A DNA stretch of 5,703 nucleotides from Clostridiales bacterium (GCA_009783495.1 WRDJ01000061.1:1-5703), one strand, 5' to 3'; numbered from the stretch's first letter, positions 1 to 5,132 are shown. Program-made: numbers and translations. Notes: a model not told the origin generated them from the letters alone.

Positions 1-459
1 AGCCTTGTTCGCGGAGAGCTCCTTCACATATTTGGCCGCGCTTTCCGCCCCCGGGCCGTCGCAATTTAAGGTCAGCAACCCCCTGGCCTGGTCGAAACTC
101 ATATCCCAAACCACGACGTCCTGCGTGTTGGCCGGGTTGATGAGGTTCGACCGAACGGCATCGTTGAACTGCGGGAAGGACAAAACCCCGTCGCAGAGCG
201 CCAGCTTTTTGATGAGCGACTGCTCTTCCGCCAGCCCGGCGGTGGTGGAAGAAGCGCTGATATAGGCCTCCAGACCCTTCAGCTCATCGTCCAACCCGCG
301 CTGCAACCACACATAGCGCACTTGGACGGCCAGCACGATCAGCACGATGACCAGGACGGGCGTAAGGAGAAGCGCCCGCCGGCGGTTCAGAGCGTCCCGG
401 CGGGGGTCGTCCTTCATCCTGGGTATCAGGTTGATTGTCTTTGCTTTTAATGCTTTCAT
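1..459 (-). CDS. pilN: PilN-like type IV pilus inner-membrane assembly protein (partial, C-terminus beyond left edge)
   Basis: The minus-strand frame from the ATG at 457-459 stays open to the left edge, giving 153 residues of a truncated protein. It starts MKALKAKTINLIPRMKDD. The short cytoplasmic N-terminus with INLIP (residues 9-13) is the hallmark of PilN, where this segment docks into a groove of PilM. A basic stretch (RRDALNRRR, 20-28) precedes one hydrophobic membrane segment at about residues 29-48. A periplasmic, partly helical region follows, as expected for PilN's coiled-coil and ferredoxin-like fold. The start is supported by AAAGGG at 469-474, 9 bp upstream. The gene begins 25 bp after the pilM-like stop, so the two are surely co-transcribed. 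PilN normally pairs with PilO, which would be expected just past the left edge. A GspL-type C-terminal fragment is the only real alternative, but the INLIP start favours PilN. Confidence 0.82.
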   Translation of the reverse strand, partial: MKALKAKTINLIPRMKDDPRRDALNRRRALLLTPVLVIVLIVLAVQVRYVWLQRGLDDELKGLEAYISASSTTAGLAEEQSLIKKLALCDGVLSFPQFNDAVRSNLINPANTQDVVVWDMSFDQARGLLTLNCDGPGAESAAKYVKELSANKA

Positions 460-484
460 AGGGACACGCCCTTTCTTAAAGGTT

Positions 485-1387
485 CTAAGCCTTGAGCAAG
501 CCGCCCAGACAGAAGAAATATACCCCGAAATCAGGATATTCCAGCTTGGCATAGGGGCCGGTGATTTCCGCAGGGAGCAAAAGCGGGCCGACCGGGACGC
601 CGAGCGCTTCGACCATTTCGCCCAAAAACTGTTTTTCCTCGCCTGTAAGGTCGCTGAGATAGATGTTGGTGAGCGGGTGTTCCGCGTTCAAAGTATAGTT
701 GAATTGCACCATGGAACTGAGCCCGCGGGAAATTTCCACCGCCGCCGATGGGGTGCCGCGGTCTTCATAAAGCTGGATGCGGTTGATGATCAAACATTCG
801 TTCCCCGAAAAGAGCATAGAGGTCATTTCGCTGCCGATCAAAAAAGCCAGCACGAAGGTGCGCCCCGCCAACTCGGAAAGGCGTTCGCACAAGCGCGAGG
901 CGCAGTTTTGGGCGACGTCAATGCCACCCAGCGAAATTTTGGCGGCGGCGAAAACGTCCAGGTAACGCTGCACGACCTCCTTATCGGCCGAAACGGCCAT
1001 GATCCGCCCCATGCCGTTCTCTCCCGGCGCGGGTTTGAGCACGGCATAGTCGTATATTAGGGCGTTTTCCTCGTCCCGATGGCCGCCCATCTCGTTGCGC
1101 GCCACCTGTTTCAGCCTGGCGTGGGGAATGATGGGCGCATCCAGCGTTTTCAGCATCACGATGTCGTTGCCCAGCACCAGATTGATTTTCTTGCGCGGGA
1201 TATTGTTCCGTTTGAAAAAATCACTCAGCTGCTGCCTGAGGGCATCCGCGTCTGCCACCACCCCGGAATCTACCAGGCCTTCGGGCAGCTCTGTCCGATA
1301 ACAGCCCGTCACGTTGAGTTTGCGCCCGTCGTCGTTGCCGACAGCCGCCATGATGACTTGATTGGTGATATAGATCGACGTTTTCAT
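485..1387 (-). CDS. pilM: PilM-like actin-fold pilus assembly protein, degenerate nucleotide-binding motifs
   Basis: The gene encodes 300 residues with no signal peptide or membrane segment, so the product is cytoplasmic. PilM is an actin/FtsA-like protein that binds ATP and the N-terminus of PilN, coupling the cytoplasmic ATPases to the inner-membrane complex. Evidence for PilM is its place between pilC and pilN, the segment GGIDVAQNCASRL (154-166) resembling the family's IDVE..A..RL stretch, and a glycine-rich end (GGLLKA, 295-300). It is shorter than typical PilM (about 350 residues) and quite divergent. The N-terminal phosphate-1 loop, usually DIGSxSxK, reads YITNQVIMAA (5-14). The second phosphate motif, usually VDIGAxxT, reads AFLIGSEMTS (181-190), so the conserved Asp is missing at both places. 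The start is fixed by AGAGGTGA (1391-1398), 3 bp before the ATG. The pilC stop is 18 bp upstream. Family assignment rests partly on context. Confidence 0.72.
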   Translation of the reverse strand: MKTSIYITNQVIMAAVGNDDGRKLNVTGCYRTELPEGLVDSGVVADADALRQQLSDFFKRNNIPRKKINLVLGNDIVMLKTLDAPIIPHARLKQVARNEMGGHRDEENALIYDYAVLKPAPGENGMGRIMAVSADKEVVQRYLDVFAAAKISLGGIDVAQNCASRLCERLSELAGRTFVLAFLIGSEMTSMLFSGNECLIINRIQLYEDRGTPSAAVEISRGLSSMVQFNYTLNAEHPLTNIYLSDLTGEEKQFLGEMVEALGVPVGPLLLPAEITGPYAKLEYPDFGVYFFCLGGLLKA

Positions 1388-1390
1388 AGC

Positions 1391-1398
1391 TCACCTCT
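1391..1398 (-). promoter_or_regulatory. Strong ribosome binding site of pilM
   Basis: On the minus strand this reads AGAGGTGA, close to the anti-Shine-Dalgarno complement, and lies 3 bp before the pilM ATG at 1385-1387. It sits inside the 18-bp gap after the pilC stop and fixes the pilM start. Confidence 0.75.
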
Positions 1399-1405
1399 AT
1401 CCGGC

Positions 1406-2611
1406 TTAATAATTATAATCATTCGCGCCGATTTCGCCGTACAAGCTCAAAAGCGGCCCGAGAACCGAGAAAATCACCAAAGCGATCACCACCGCCATGA
1501 TGATTATCATGATGGGCTGCAAAATGCTCACCATGCGCCCGCTGGCCTCGTTGGCCTCATAGTCGAAAGAGTCGGCCACGGAAATCAGCATGGATTCCAA
1601 ACGGCCGGATTCCTCGCCCACGCCCACGGTGGCGCAAAGCTTTTTGTCAAACCCTTCCATCTTTTCCAGGGCGGCGGCCAAAGAAGAGCCGGTGCGCACG
1701 TCGTTGATCAGCTCGTCGAACTGCGAGGCGATGAAGGCGTTGCCCACCGTGCCGCGGGCGATTTGCAGCGTGGTCAGGATGGACATGCCCGAAGCGTAAA
1801 GCGAAGCTAAGGTGCGCGAAAAGCGCGCCGTGATGATGATGCGCTGTAAGGGCCCGAAAACCGGCATGCGCAGCTTGAAGCGGTCAAAGCGCAACCGCAC
1901 GGGCGGATATGAAAGTATCCCCCGCACCGCCGCGATCAGCAGGACGGTTCCCAGGAGGATCCAATACCAATAGGCAGTCAGAACCTGGCTGATGCCCATG
2001 ACAAAAACCGTCAGGCCGGGCAACTTTTCCACCTGGTTGAGGATCACTTCAAAGCGGGGCAGCACGAAGGTGAAGAGGATTATCATCACCAACACGGTCA
2101 GGCCCAGCAAAACCATGGGATAAGCCATGGCGCTCTTGACCTTGCCCTGCAATTGATATTCCTTGTCGTAGTGCTCGGCCATGCGCGCCGCCGTGATGTC
2201 CAGCGTGCCGCTGGCCTCGCCGGATCTATACATATTGATAAGCAAGGGAGGGAAAACCTTGCCCTGCGCTTCCATGGCGTCGCTCATGGCCACGCCCATC
2301 AGAAGCGAGGTATACAGCTTTTCATATACCGTGCGCATCTGCTTTTTCATATCACGGCGCATGATGATCTCAAGGGCGCGCAGCAAGGTGATGCCGGAAG
2401 AGAGCATGGCATTCAACTGGCGGTTGAAATCGGCCAGCTCCTTGCCACGCATGCGCACGCCGGTTTGGGTTTTTTCCTGCATCTCGAAATTCAGCAGAAA
2501 AAAGCCCAAATCCCGTAGAGTTTGCAGCAGTTCACCGGAATCGGCGGCGTCCTGTACGCCACGCACCGTCTTGCCGGCCTTATCTTTGGCCGTATAATTA
2601 TACACTGGCAT
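1406..2611 (-). CDS. pilC: Type IV pilus inner-membrane platform protein PilC (GspF family)
   Basis: This is a full-length 401-residue member of the GspF/PilC family (usual length about 400). PilC is the integral inner-membrane platform on which the PilB and PilT ATPases act to add or remove pilin subunits. The N-terminus (MPVYNYTAKDKAGKTVRG) is the classic soluble lead-in. Two homologous T2SS-F domains follow, at about 61-187 and 263-385. The first has LNAMLSSGITLLRALEII and MYRSGEASGTLD (128-138). The second has LASLYASGMSILTTLQIA and VGVGEESGRLESML (329-342). Membrane segments lie near residues 165-186, 213-232 and 366-388, the usual three. The start is supported by AAGAGGTGA (2616-2624), 4 bp before the ATG. 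It follows pilD by 15 bp and precedes pilM by 18 bp, so it is in the middle of the operon. No damage is visible. A type II secretion GspF is excluded by the pilM/pilN neighbours. Confidence 0.96.
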   Translation of the reverse strand: MPVYNYTAKDKAGKTVRGVQDAADSGELLQTLRDLGFFLLNFEMQEKTQTGVRMRGKELADFNRQLNAMLSSGITLLRALEIIMRRDMKKQMRTVYEKLYTSLLMGVAMSDAMEAQGKVFPPLLINMYRSGEASGTLDITAARMAEHYDKEYQLQGKVKSAMAYPMVLLGLTVLVMIILFTFVLPRFEVILNQVEKLPGLTVFVMGISQVLTAYWYWILLGTVLLIAAVRGILSYPPVRLRFDRFKLRMPVFGPLQRIIITARFSRTLASLYASGMSILTTLQIARGTVGNAFIASQFDELINDVRTGSSLAAALEKMEGFDKKLCATVGVGEESGRLESMLISVADSFDYEANEASGRMVSILQPIMIIIMAVVIALVIFSVLGPLLSLYGEIGANDYNY

Positions 2612-2626
2612 CCTATCACCTCTTCT

Positions 2627-3418
2627 CTAAAAAAAGACGCTGAGGTACCAATCCAAAATATTTTGTCCGTATAGCAGGGAAAGCGCCAATCCGGCCGCCA
2701 GAGCGGGGCCGAAAGCGAAGTTGCTTTTGCGGTTCAGGCGCTTGGTCGCCAAGGCGAAAATGCCATAGCCGCCGCCCAGCAAAAGCGCGATGAAGAAAGC
2801 CACCAAGGTCAAGGGCCAGCCCAGCCCGGCCCCGCACACCGCCATGAACTTGATGTCTCCGCCGCCGAAGCCGTTCGGCACGAAGAGCGTAATGAGGAAG
2901 AGCGGCAAAGCGACCGCGATCAAGCCAAGGCCGTGGGTGAGCAGGCGCGCCTGCCAATCCGCGTGAGGGGTGAGGAATATCAGCGCGAGGGCCGGAACTG
3001 CCAGGGCGATGATCAGCCCGTCGGGTATCTCCATCGTGTCAAGGTCAATGGCGGCCAGCACCAGCAGCAGATATAACATGGCGAAGGCGGATAAACAAAG
3101 CCATGAGAAACCGAATTGCGCGTAAGAGAGGAGGGCCAGCGCCCCGGCGAAGAGCTCCACCAGCGGATAGCGCGCCGAAATCCCCGCCTTGCAGCGGCGA
3201 CAGCGCCCTCGCAGAAAAAGCCAGGATAAGACCGGGATCAAGTCCCAAGCGGCCAGGGTTTGCCCGCAGGAAGGGCAAAAAGACCGGCCGTTCACAAAAT
3301 TAAGTTTGCGCGGAATCCGGTAAATCAATACGTTGGCAAAACTTCCCAGGCAGACGCCCAAGACAAAGAGCAGGGCGCCCGTGATGAAATTCACCGGCCA
3401 GGGTAGTTCTATAGGCAT
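2627..3418 (-). CDS. pilD: Prepilin leader peptidase / N-methyltransferase PilD (GxGD aspartyl protease)
   Basis: The 263-residue inner-membrane enzyme cleaves the leader of type IV prepilins after Gly and typically methylates the new N-terminus. All key motifs are present. GSFANVLIYRIP (25-36) opens the N-terminal methyltransferase-type domain. Four cysteines, CPSC (48-51) and CRRC (73-76), form the zinc-binding pair of knuckles. The first catalytic Asp lies in IDLDTMEIPD (124-133) and the second is Asp188 in GGGDIK. FAFGPALAAG (234-243) is the usual C-terminal motif. About eight hydrophobic segments fill the rest. I chose the ATG at 3416-3418 because AGGAGGG (3423-3429) lies 4 bp upstream and the protein then begins with MPIELPW, like its relatives. 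The same frame runs on to an ATG at 3490, but those 24 extra residues are polar, have no homologous counterpart and would bury the ribosome binding site. The gene precedes pilC by 15 bp. Confidence 0.96.
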   Translation of the reverse strand: MPIELPWPVNFITGALLFVLGVCLGSFANVLIYRIPRKLNFVNGRSFCPSCGQTLAAWDLIPVLSWLFLRGRCRRCKAGISARYPLVELFAGALALLSYAQFGFSWLCLSAFAMLYLLLVLAAIDLDTMEIPDGLIIALAVPALALIFLTPHADWQARLLTHGLGLIAVALPLFLITLFVPNGFGGGDIKFMAVCGAGLGWPLTLVAFFIALLLGGGYGIFALATKRLNRKSNFAFGPALAAGLALSLLYGQNILDWYLSVFF

Positions 3419-3422
3419 AAAA

Positions 3423-3429
3423 CCCTCCT
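3423..3429 (-). promoter_or_regulatory. Ribosome binding site deciding the pilD start
   Basis: On the minus strand this reads AGGAGGG, followed by TTTT and the ATG at 3416-3418. It is the best Shine-Dalgarno sequence in the operon and lies inside the longer in-frame reading, so it argues for the shorter 263-residue PilD. Confidence 0.8.
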
Positions 3430-3535
3430 GTCCTGACTCGTCGCAAAATCGGCGTCGCATTACGGCTCTTCGTTTTGTGCTTGTCGGCAATATAGGCGGC
3501 GCATCCCGGCGTTGCGTCTGCAGCTCGGCCGCTCA

Positions 3536-3550
3536 TGTATTATTTATACA
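3536..3550 (-). promoter_or_regulatory. Possible -10 region or operator upstream of pilD
   Basis: This is an AT-rich island in otherwise GC-rich DNA. It is an inverted repeat, TGTAT-TATTT-ATACA, and on the minus strand it contains TATAAA/TATAAT-like sequence. It could be the -10 of a pilD-pilC-pilM-pilN promoter with a leader of roughly 115 bp. No good -35 box is visible 16-18 bp upstream, so this is tentative. It could equally be a regulator site. Confidence 0.28.
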
Positions 3551-3600
3551 CTCACTCCCTCGCCTTGACGCGCCTAAGGCTGCTTGCCGAACCCGGGATC

Positions 3601-3624
3601 CCCGAAAACCCGCGGGTTTTCGGG
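3601..3624. repeat. 24-bp perfect palindrome
   Basis: CCCGAAAACCCG is followed immediately by its exact reverse complement CGGGTTTTCGGG. There is no spacer and no following T-run on either strand. It could be a protein-binding dyad, a stem in the pilin-pilD transcript or part of a dispersed repeat. Confidence 0.7.
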
Positions 3625-3655
3625 ACGGCGGCCAAAATCTTCCCCCCGCGCCAGT

Positions 3656-3680
3656 TTTTCCCAGCGGGAAAAGTTTTTTT
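3656..3680 (+). terminator. Candidate rho-independent terminator on the plus strand
   Basis: TTTTCCC (3656-3662) pairs with GGGAAAA (3666-3672) across the loop AGC. The hairpin is followed by G and then seven T residues (3674-3680). The stem is short and mostly A/T. It points against the pilus operon and no plus-strand gene lies upstream of it, so it would stop antisense transcription or be a chance feature. Confidence 0.35.
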
Positions 3681-3751
3681 ATGGAGCGGCTGCGACCGCC
3701 CCGGGGAAAGCGCGAAAGCTTTTCTCGCGCAAGTGTTTGATTCAGTTGAAA

Positions 3752-3784
3752 GGCGGGGTTTCCGCTTGCGGCGGAAACCCCGCC
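3752..3784 (-). terminator. Strong stem-loop after the pilin gene (terminator, attenuator or mRNA-stabilising hairpin)
   Basis: GGCGGGGTTTCCGC (3752-3765) pairs perfectly with GCGGAAACCCCGCC (3771-3784) around a 5-nt loop. It lies 95 bp past the pilin stop in the direction of transcription. On the minus strand it is followed by TTTCAA, a poor U-tract, so termination would be partial. A partial terminator or 3' stabiliser here would fit the usual excess of pilin over assembly proteins. The structure is seen directly and the role is inferred. Confidence 0.55.
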
Positions 3785-3878
3785 AAACGGGTAAAGCACT
3801 AACTTTCTGCGTTTTGAAAATGTGGCGGGCGGAACACGCCCCGCGCCCCGGCAAGGCGGTTAGCACGTTGGTGCGGGA

Positions 3879-4307
3879 TTAGGGAGTGCCGCTTTGAACC
3901 TCACCGTATTTTCCTATTCCACCTGTAACGGTATAAATGACATACTTGCTGTTGTTTACATTGGCATAAGTGAATGTCATAACTCTACCCTTGTCATATT
4001 CGACGCTTGTGACCGTGCCGGGATACTCACCCAATATTTTTGCAGCAGCTAAACCGGCGGTGCCGAAAGTTCCATCAGCAGAATCGGCTGGCAGGGCTGT
4101 TCCCCCGGCATAATCTTCGGAAACCATCGTCTGCATGGCTAATAAAGCAGAGCGGGCTTCGGCCATGATGACGCTATTATTGGCCCTTTGGATAAAACCT
4201 GCGAGAGAGGGAATGAGAAAGGCGGCCAGGGCGGCCAAAATGACGATGACGACGATGAGCTCGACCAGGGTAAAGCCTTTTTTGTTTTTCAGGGATAACT
4301 GTTTCAT
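3879..4307 (-). CDS. pilA: Type IV prepilin (major-pilin-like)
   Basis: The 142-residue precursor has a classic type III (prepilin) signal. The leader MKQLSLKNKKG has a net positive charge and ends in Gly11. The cleavage site is G|FTLVEL, with Phe at +1 of the mature protein and the conserved Glu at +5, followed by the hydrophobic assembly helix (IVVIVILAALAAFLIPSLAGF). PilD would cut after Gly11, leaving a mature protein of 131 residues. The globular part is small and has no cysteine, so it lacks the C-terminal disulfide loop of Gram-negative type IVa pilins. This resembles compact pilins of Firmicutes. AGGAGG at 4319-4324 lies 11 bp upstream of the ATG, a long but workable spacing. The gene looks less GC-rich than its neighbours. 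It leads the cluster and probably has its own promoter, as expected for the most abundant subunit. A type II secretion pseudopilin is possible in principle, but the pilM/pilN partners argue for a pilus. Confidence 0.93.
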   Translation of the reverse strand: MKQLSLKNKKGFTLVELIVVIVILAALAAFLIPSLAGFIQRANNSVIMAEARSALLAMQTMVSEDYAGGTALPADSADGTFGTAGLAAAKILGEYPGTVTSVEYDKGRVMTFTYANVNNSKYVIYTVTGGIGKYGEVQSGTP

Positions 4308-4318
4308 GTGGTGTTCTT

Positions 4319-4324
4319 CCTCCT
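4319..4324 (-). promoter_or_regulatory. Ribosome binding site of the pilin gene, long spacing
   Basis: On the minus strand AAAGGAGGAAG contains a perfect AGGAGG, 11 bp before the ATG at 4305-4307. No other in-frame start lies nearer, and the prepilin leader begins exactly at this ATG. Confidence 0.75.
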
Positions 4325-4350
4325 TTAATTTAATAAATTTGGTTAGCTAC

Positions 4351-4383
4351 ATATAATGTCTCACAGGAGCAGACAAATGTCAA
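4351..4383 (-). promoter_or_regulatory. Probable sigma-70-type promoter of the pilin gene
   Basis: On the minus strand a perfect -35 box TTGACA (4383 to 4378) follows an A-run (AAAAAAAC), which resembles an UP element. The -10 is less clear. CATTAT (4358 to 4353) with a 19-bp spacer is the best candidate, within the AT-rich CATTATAT. The predicted leader is about 40 nt and contains the ribosome binding site. No sigma-54 type GG-N10-GC element is visible, unlike the pilin promoters of Pseudomonas. The suboptimal spacer suggests that an activator may be needed. Confidence 0.5.
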
Positions 4384-4402
4384 GTTTTTTTCGACATCTG
4401 TC
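4372..4402. promoter_or_regulatory. Candidate tandem operator at the pilin promoter (two GACA-NN-TGTC dyads)
   Basis: GACAAATGTC (4372-4381) and GACATCTGTC (4393-4402) each have the palindromic form GACA-NN-TGTC. Their centres (4376.5 and 4397.5) are 21 bp apart, which is two helical turns, so two dimers would bind the same DNA face. The first overlaps the -35 box. A weaker third dyad, ACAT-ATA-ATGT (4349-4359), covers the -10 region. The protein is unknown. The spacing pattern resembles sites of small winged-helix repressors, but that is only an analogy. Confidence 0.45.
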
Positions 4403-4415
4403 CAAAATTTTTCTC

Positions 4416-4579
4416 AGAGCCTGTTTAGCGTCTCCGAATAGTTCAGATTCCGAGCTGTTTTTTCGCCAGACAAGGAAGAGCGACGCAGGCATAGCATAAG
4501 CTATTCCAAGGAGCGATGACACAGTATGGCGGAAAAAGTGCCGGAAGATGGGCTATGAGCGGGATGCTAAACAGGCTCT
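4416..4579. repeat. 164-bp palindromic element with 14-bp perfect terminal inverted repeats (MITE-like)
   Basis: The left end AGAGCCTGTTTAGC (4416-4429) is the exact reverse complement of the right end GCTAAACAGGCTCT (4566-4579). The midpoint, 4497.5, is also the midpoint of an inner hairpin: GGCATAGC (4488-4495), loop ATAA, GCTATTCC (4500-4507). Between these, TTTTTTCGCCA (4458-4468) mirrors TGGCGGAAAAA (4527-4537) in exact register with one mismatch. TTCCG/CGGAA (4448-4452/4542-4546) mirror each other one base out of register. The whole unit is therefore a decayed long palindrome. It has no transposase frame and no obvious target-site duplication. It may be a non-autonomous transposon or a REP-type hairpin family. 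Confidence 0.75.
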
Positions 4580-4628
4580 AAAATATTCGCTTTTCCCTGT
4601 TAAAATGCCCTTTTCCGCCCCGGGGAGC

Positions 4629-4669
4629 GCGAAAGGCCGCCCGCCGCGGCATTGCGGGCGGCCTTTCGC
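4629..4669. repeat. Perfect hairpin with 16-bp stem
   Basis: GCGAAAGGCCGCCCGC (4629-4644) pairs exactly with 4654-4669 around a 9-nt loop. On the plus strand it is followed by AATTTT, so it could act weakly as a plus-strand terminator, but no gene precedes it. It overlaps the end of the GC-rich segment shared with 3696-3718. Confidence 0.65.
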
Positions 4670-4773
4670 AATTTTCAGCGCAGCGAAGAAGCTGCTTTTC
4701 GATAAATTTTTGAGATTCCTCGCTGGACGGAGAACGGAGGACGAAAGGCCGCTGCCTGCGAGACCCCCGTCAT

Positions 4774-4808
4774 TCCGGCTTCCGGCTTCTTGCCTCTTGC
4801 CCCTTGCT
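4774..4808. repeat. Heptanucleotide tandem repeat, five units
   Basis: Five units in phase: TCCGGCT, TCCGGCT, TCTTGCC, TCTTGCC, CCTTGCT. The consensus is TC-Y-K-GC-Y. The first unit belongs to CGTCATTCCGGCTTC (4768-4782), which recurs at 5028-5042. Confidence 0.6.
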
Positions 4809-4859
4809 TTTTTATCGTCGCAAACGGCTATTCGCCTTTTGCTTCACACTCTGACCTCT
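4808..4859 (+). repeat. 52-bp direct repeat, copy 1
   Basis: It matches 5045-5096 at 47 of 52 positions with no gaps. It starts TTTTTTATCG and ends CTCTGACCTCT. In this copy the internal inverted repeat GCAAACGGC/GCCTTTTGC is imperfect. Confidence 0.75.
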
Positions 4860-4925
4860 CCCCTCTGCCTTCTGCTTTGCCCCACCCCCCGACCCCTCCC
4901 TGCTCACCGGGGAGAGGGAACGATA

Positions 4926-4968
4926 TTAAGGAGGGGGCGTTGGCCTCCGGCCAACGCCCCCTCCTTAA
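4926..4968. repeat. Perfect hairpin with 20-bp stem and 3-nt loop
   Basis: The 20-base arm at 4926-4945, starting TTAAGGAGGGGG, is exactly complementary to 4949-4968 around the loop TCC. The stem is GC-rich with AT-rich ends and no T-tract longer than two on either side. It lies between the two copies of the 52-bp repeat. It could be a REP-like element, a transcription block between the divergent units or a non-autonomous mobile repeat. Confidence 0.8.
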
Positions 4969-5044
4969 AGAGAATAAGCGAGTTCGCTTGGCGGTTCGGC
5001 GGGGAAAAATTTGCTCCTGCCCTGCCTCGTCATTCCGGCTTCTG

Positions 5045-5096
5045 TTTTTTATCGGAGCAAACGGCAATTCGCCGTTTGCCTCACACTCTGACCTCT
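5045..5096 (+). repeat. 52-bp direct repeat, copy 2, with internal hairpin
   Basis: It matches 4808-4859 at 47 of 52 positions. Here the inner dyad is perfect: GCAAACGGC (5057-5065), loop AATTC, GCCGTTTGC (5071-5079). Two of the five differences from copy 1 restore this stem, which suggests the hairpin is the conserved part. Confidence 0.75.
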
Positions 5097-5121
5097 TGTC
5101 TCTTGCTTCCGGCTTCCGCTT
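5094..5121. repeat. Heptanucleotide tandem repeat, four degenerate units
   Basis: TCTTGTC, TCTTGCT, TCCGGCT and TCCGCTT follow in phase, the same family as at 4774-4808. It ends 12 bp before the candidate -10 of the ABC gene. Confidence 0.5.
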
Positions 5122-5132
5122 GCATTGGCCGC

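Larger units (their letters stand above)
3430..3878. other. Gene-free spacer between pilin and pilD, rich in stem-loops
   Basis: About 450 bp without a credible gene. The short open frames on both strands have no ribosome binding site, overlap each other, and their compositions follow the hairpins. It holds a 14-bp-stem hairpin (3752-3784), a looser 6-bp hairpin (GCGCGA at 3710-3715 with TCGCGC at 3725-3730), a terminator-like hairpin on the plus strand (3656-3680), a 24-bp perfect palindrome (3601-3624) and an AT-rich dyad (3536-3550). The segment CCGCCCCGGGGA plus GCGCGAAAG at 3696-3718 recurs at 4615-4635 with a 2-bp length difference, so parts belong to dispersed repeats. Its likely role is to uncouple pilin expression from that of the assembly genes. 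Confidence 0.6.

Noticed and set aside
347..1060. 237-codon plus-strand open frame
   Set aside because: It lies antisense to the pilM- and pilN-like genes, which have strong start signals and family motifs. It is a shadow of GC-rich codon use.
1079..1810. 243-codon plus-strand open frame rich in His and Asp
   Set aside because: It is antisense to pilM and pilC, with composition typical of a reversed hydrophobic reading frame.
3419..3490. 24-residue N-terminal extension of PilD
   Set aside because: The polar extension does not fit the family, and a near-perfect ribosome binding site sits just before the internal ATG.
3535..3882. Overlapping open frames on both strands in the pilin-pilD spacer
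   Set aside because: They have no ribosome binding sites, they overlap each other, and they are built from the palindromes. No domain is recognisable.
4340..4440. Sigma-54 promoter for the pilin gene
   Set aside because: No GG-N10-GC core is visible upstream of the start, while a perfect TTGACA is present.
4774..5121. CRISPR-like array
   Set aside because: The heptads are contiguous with no spacers, and the 52-bp repeat occurs only twice, 237 bp apart, with dissimilar content between.
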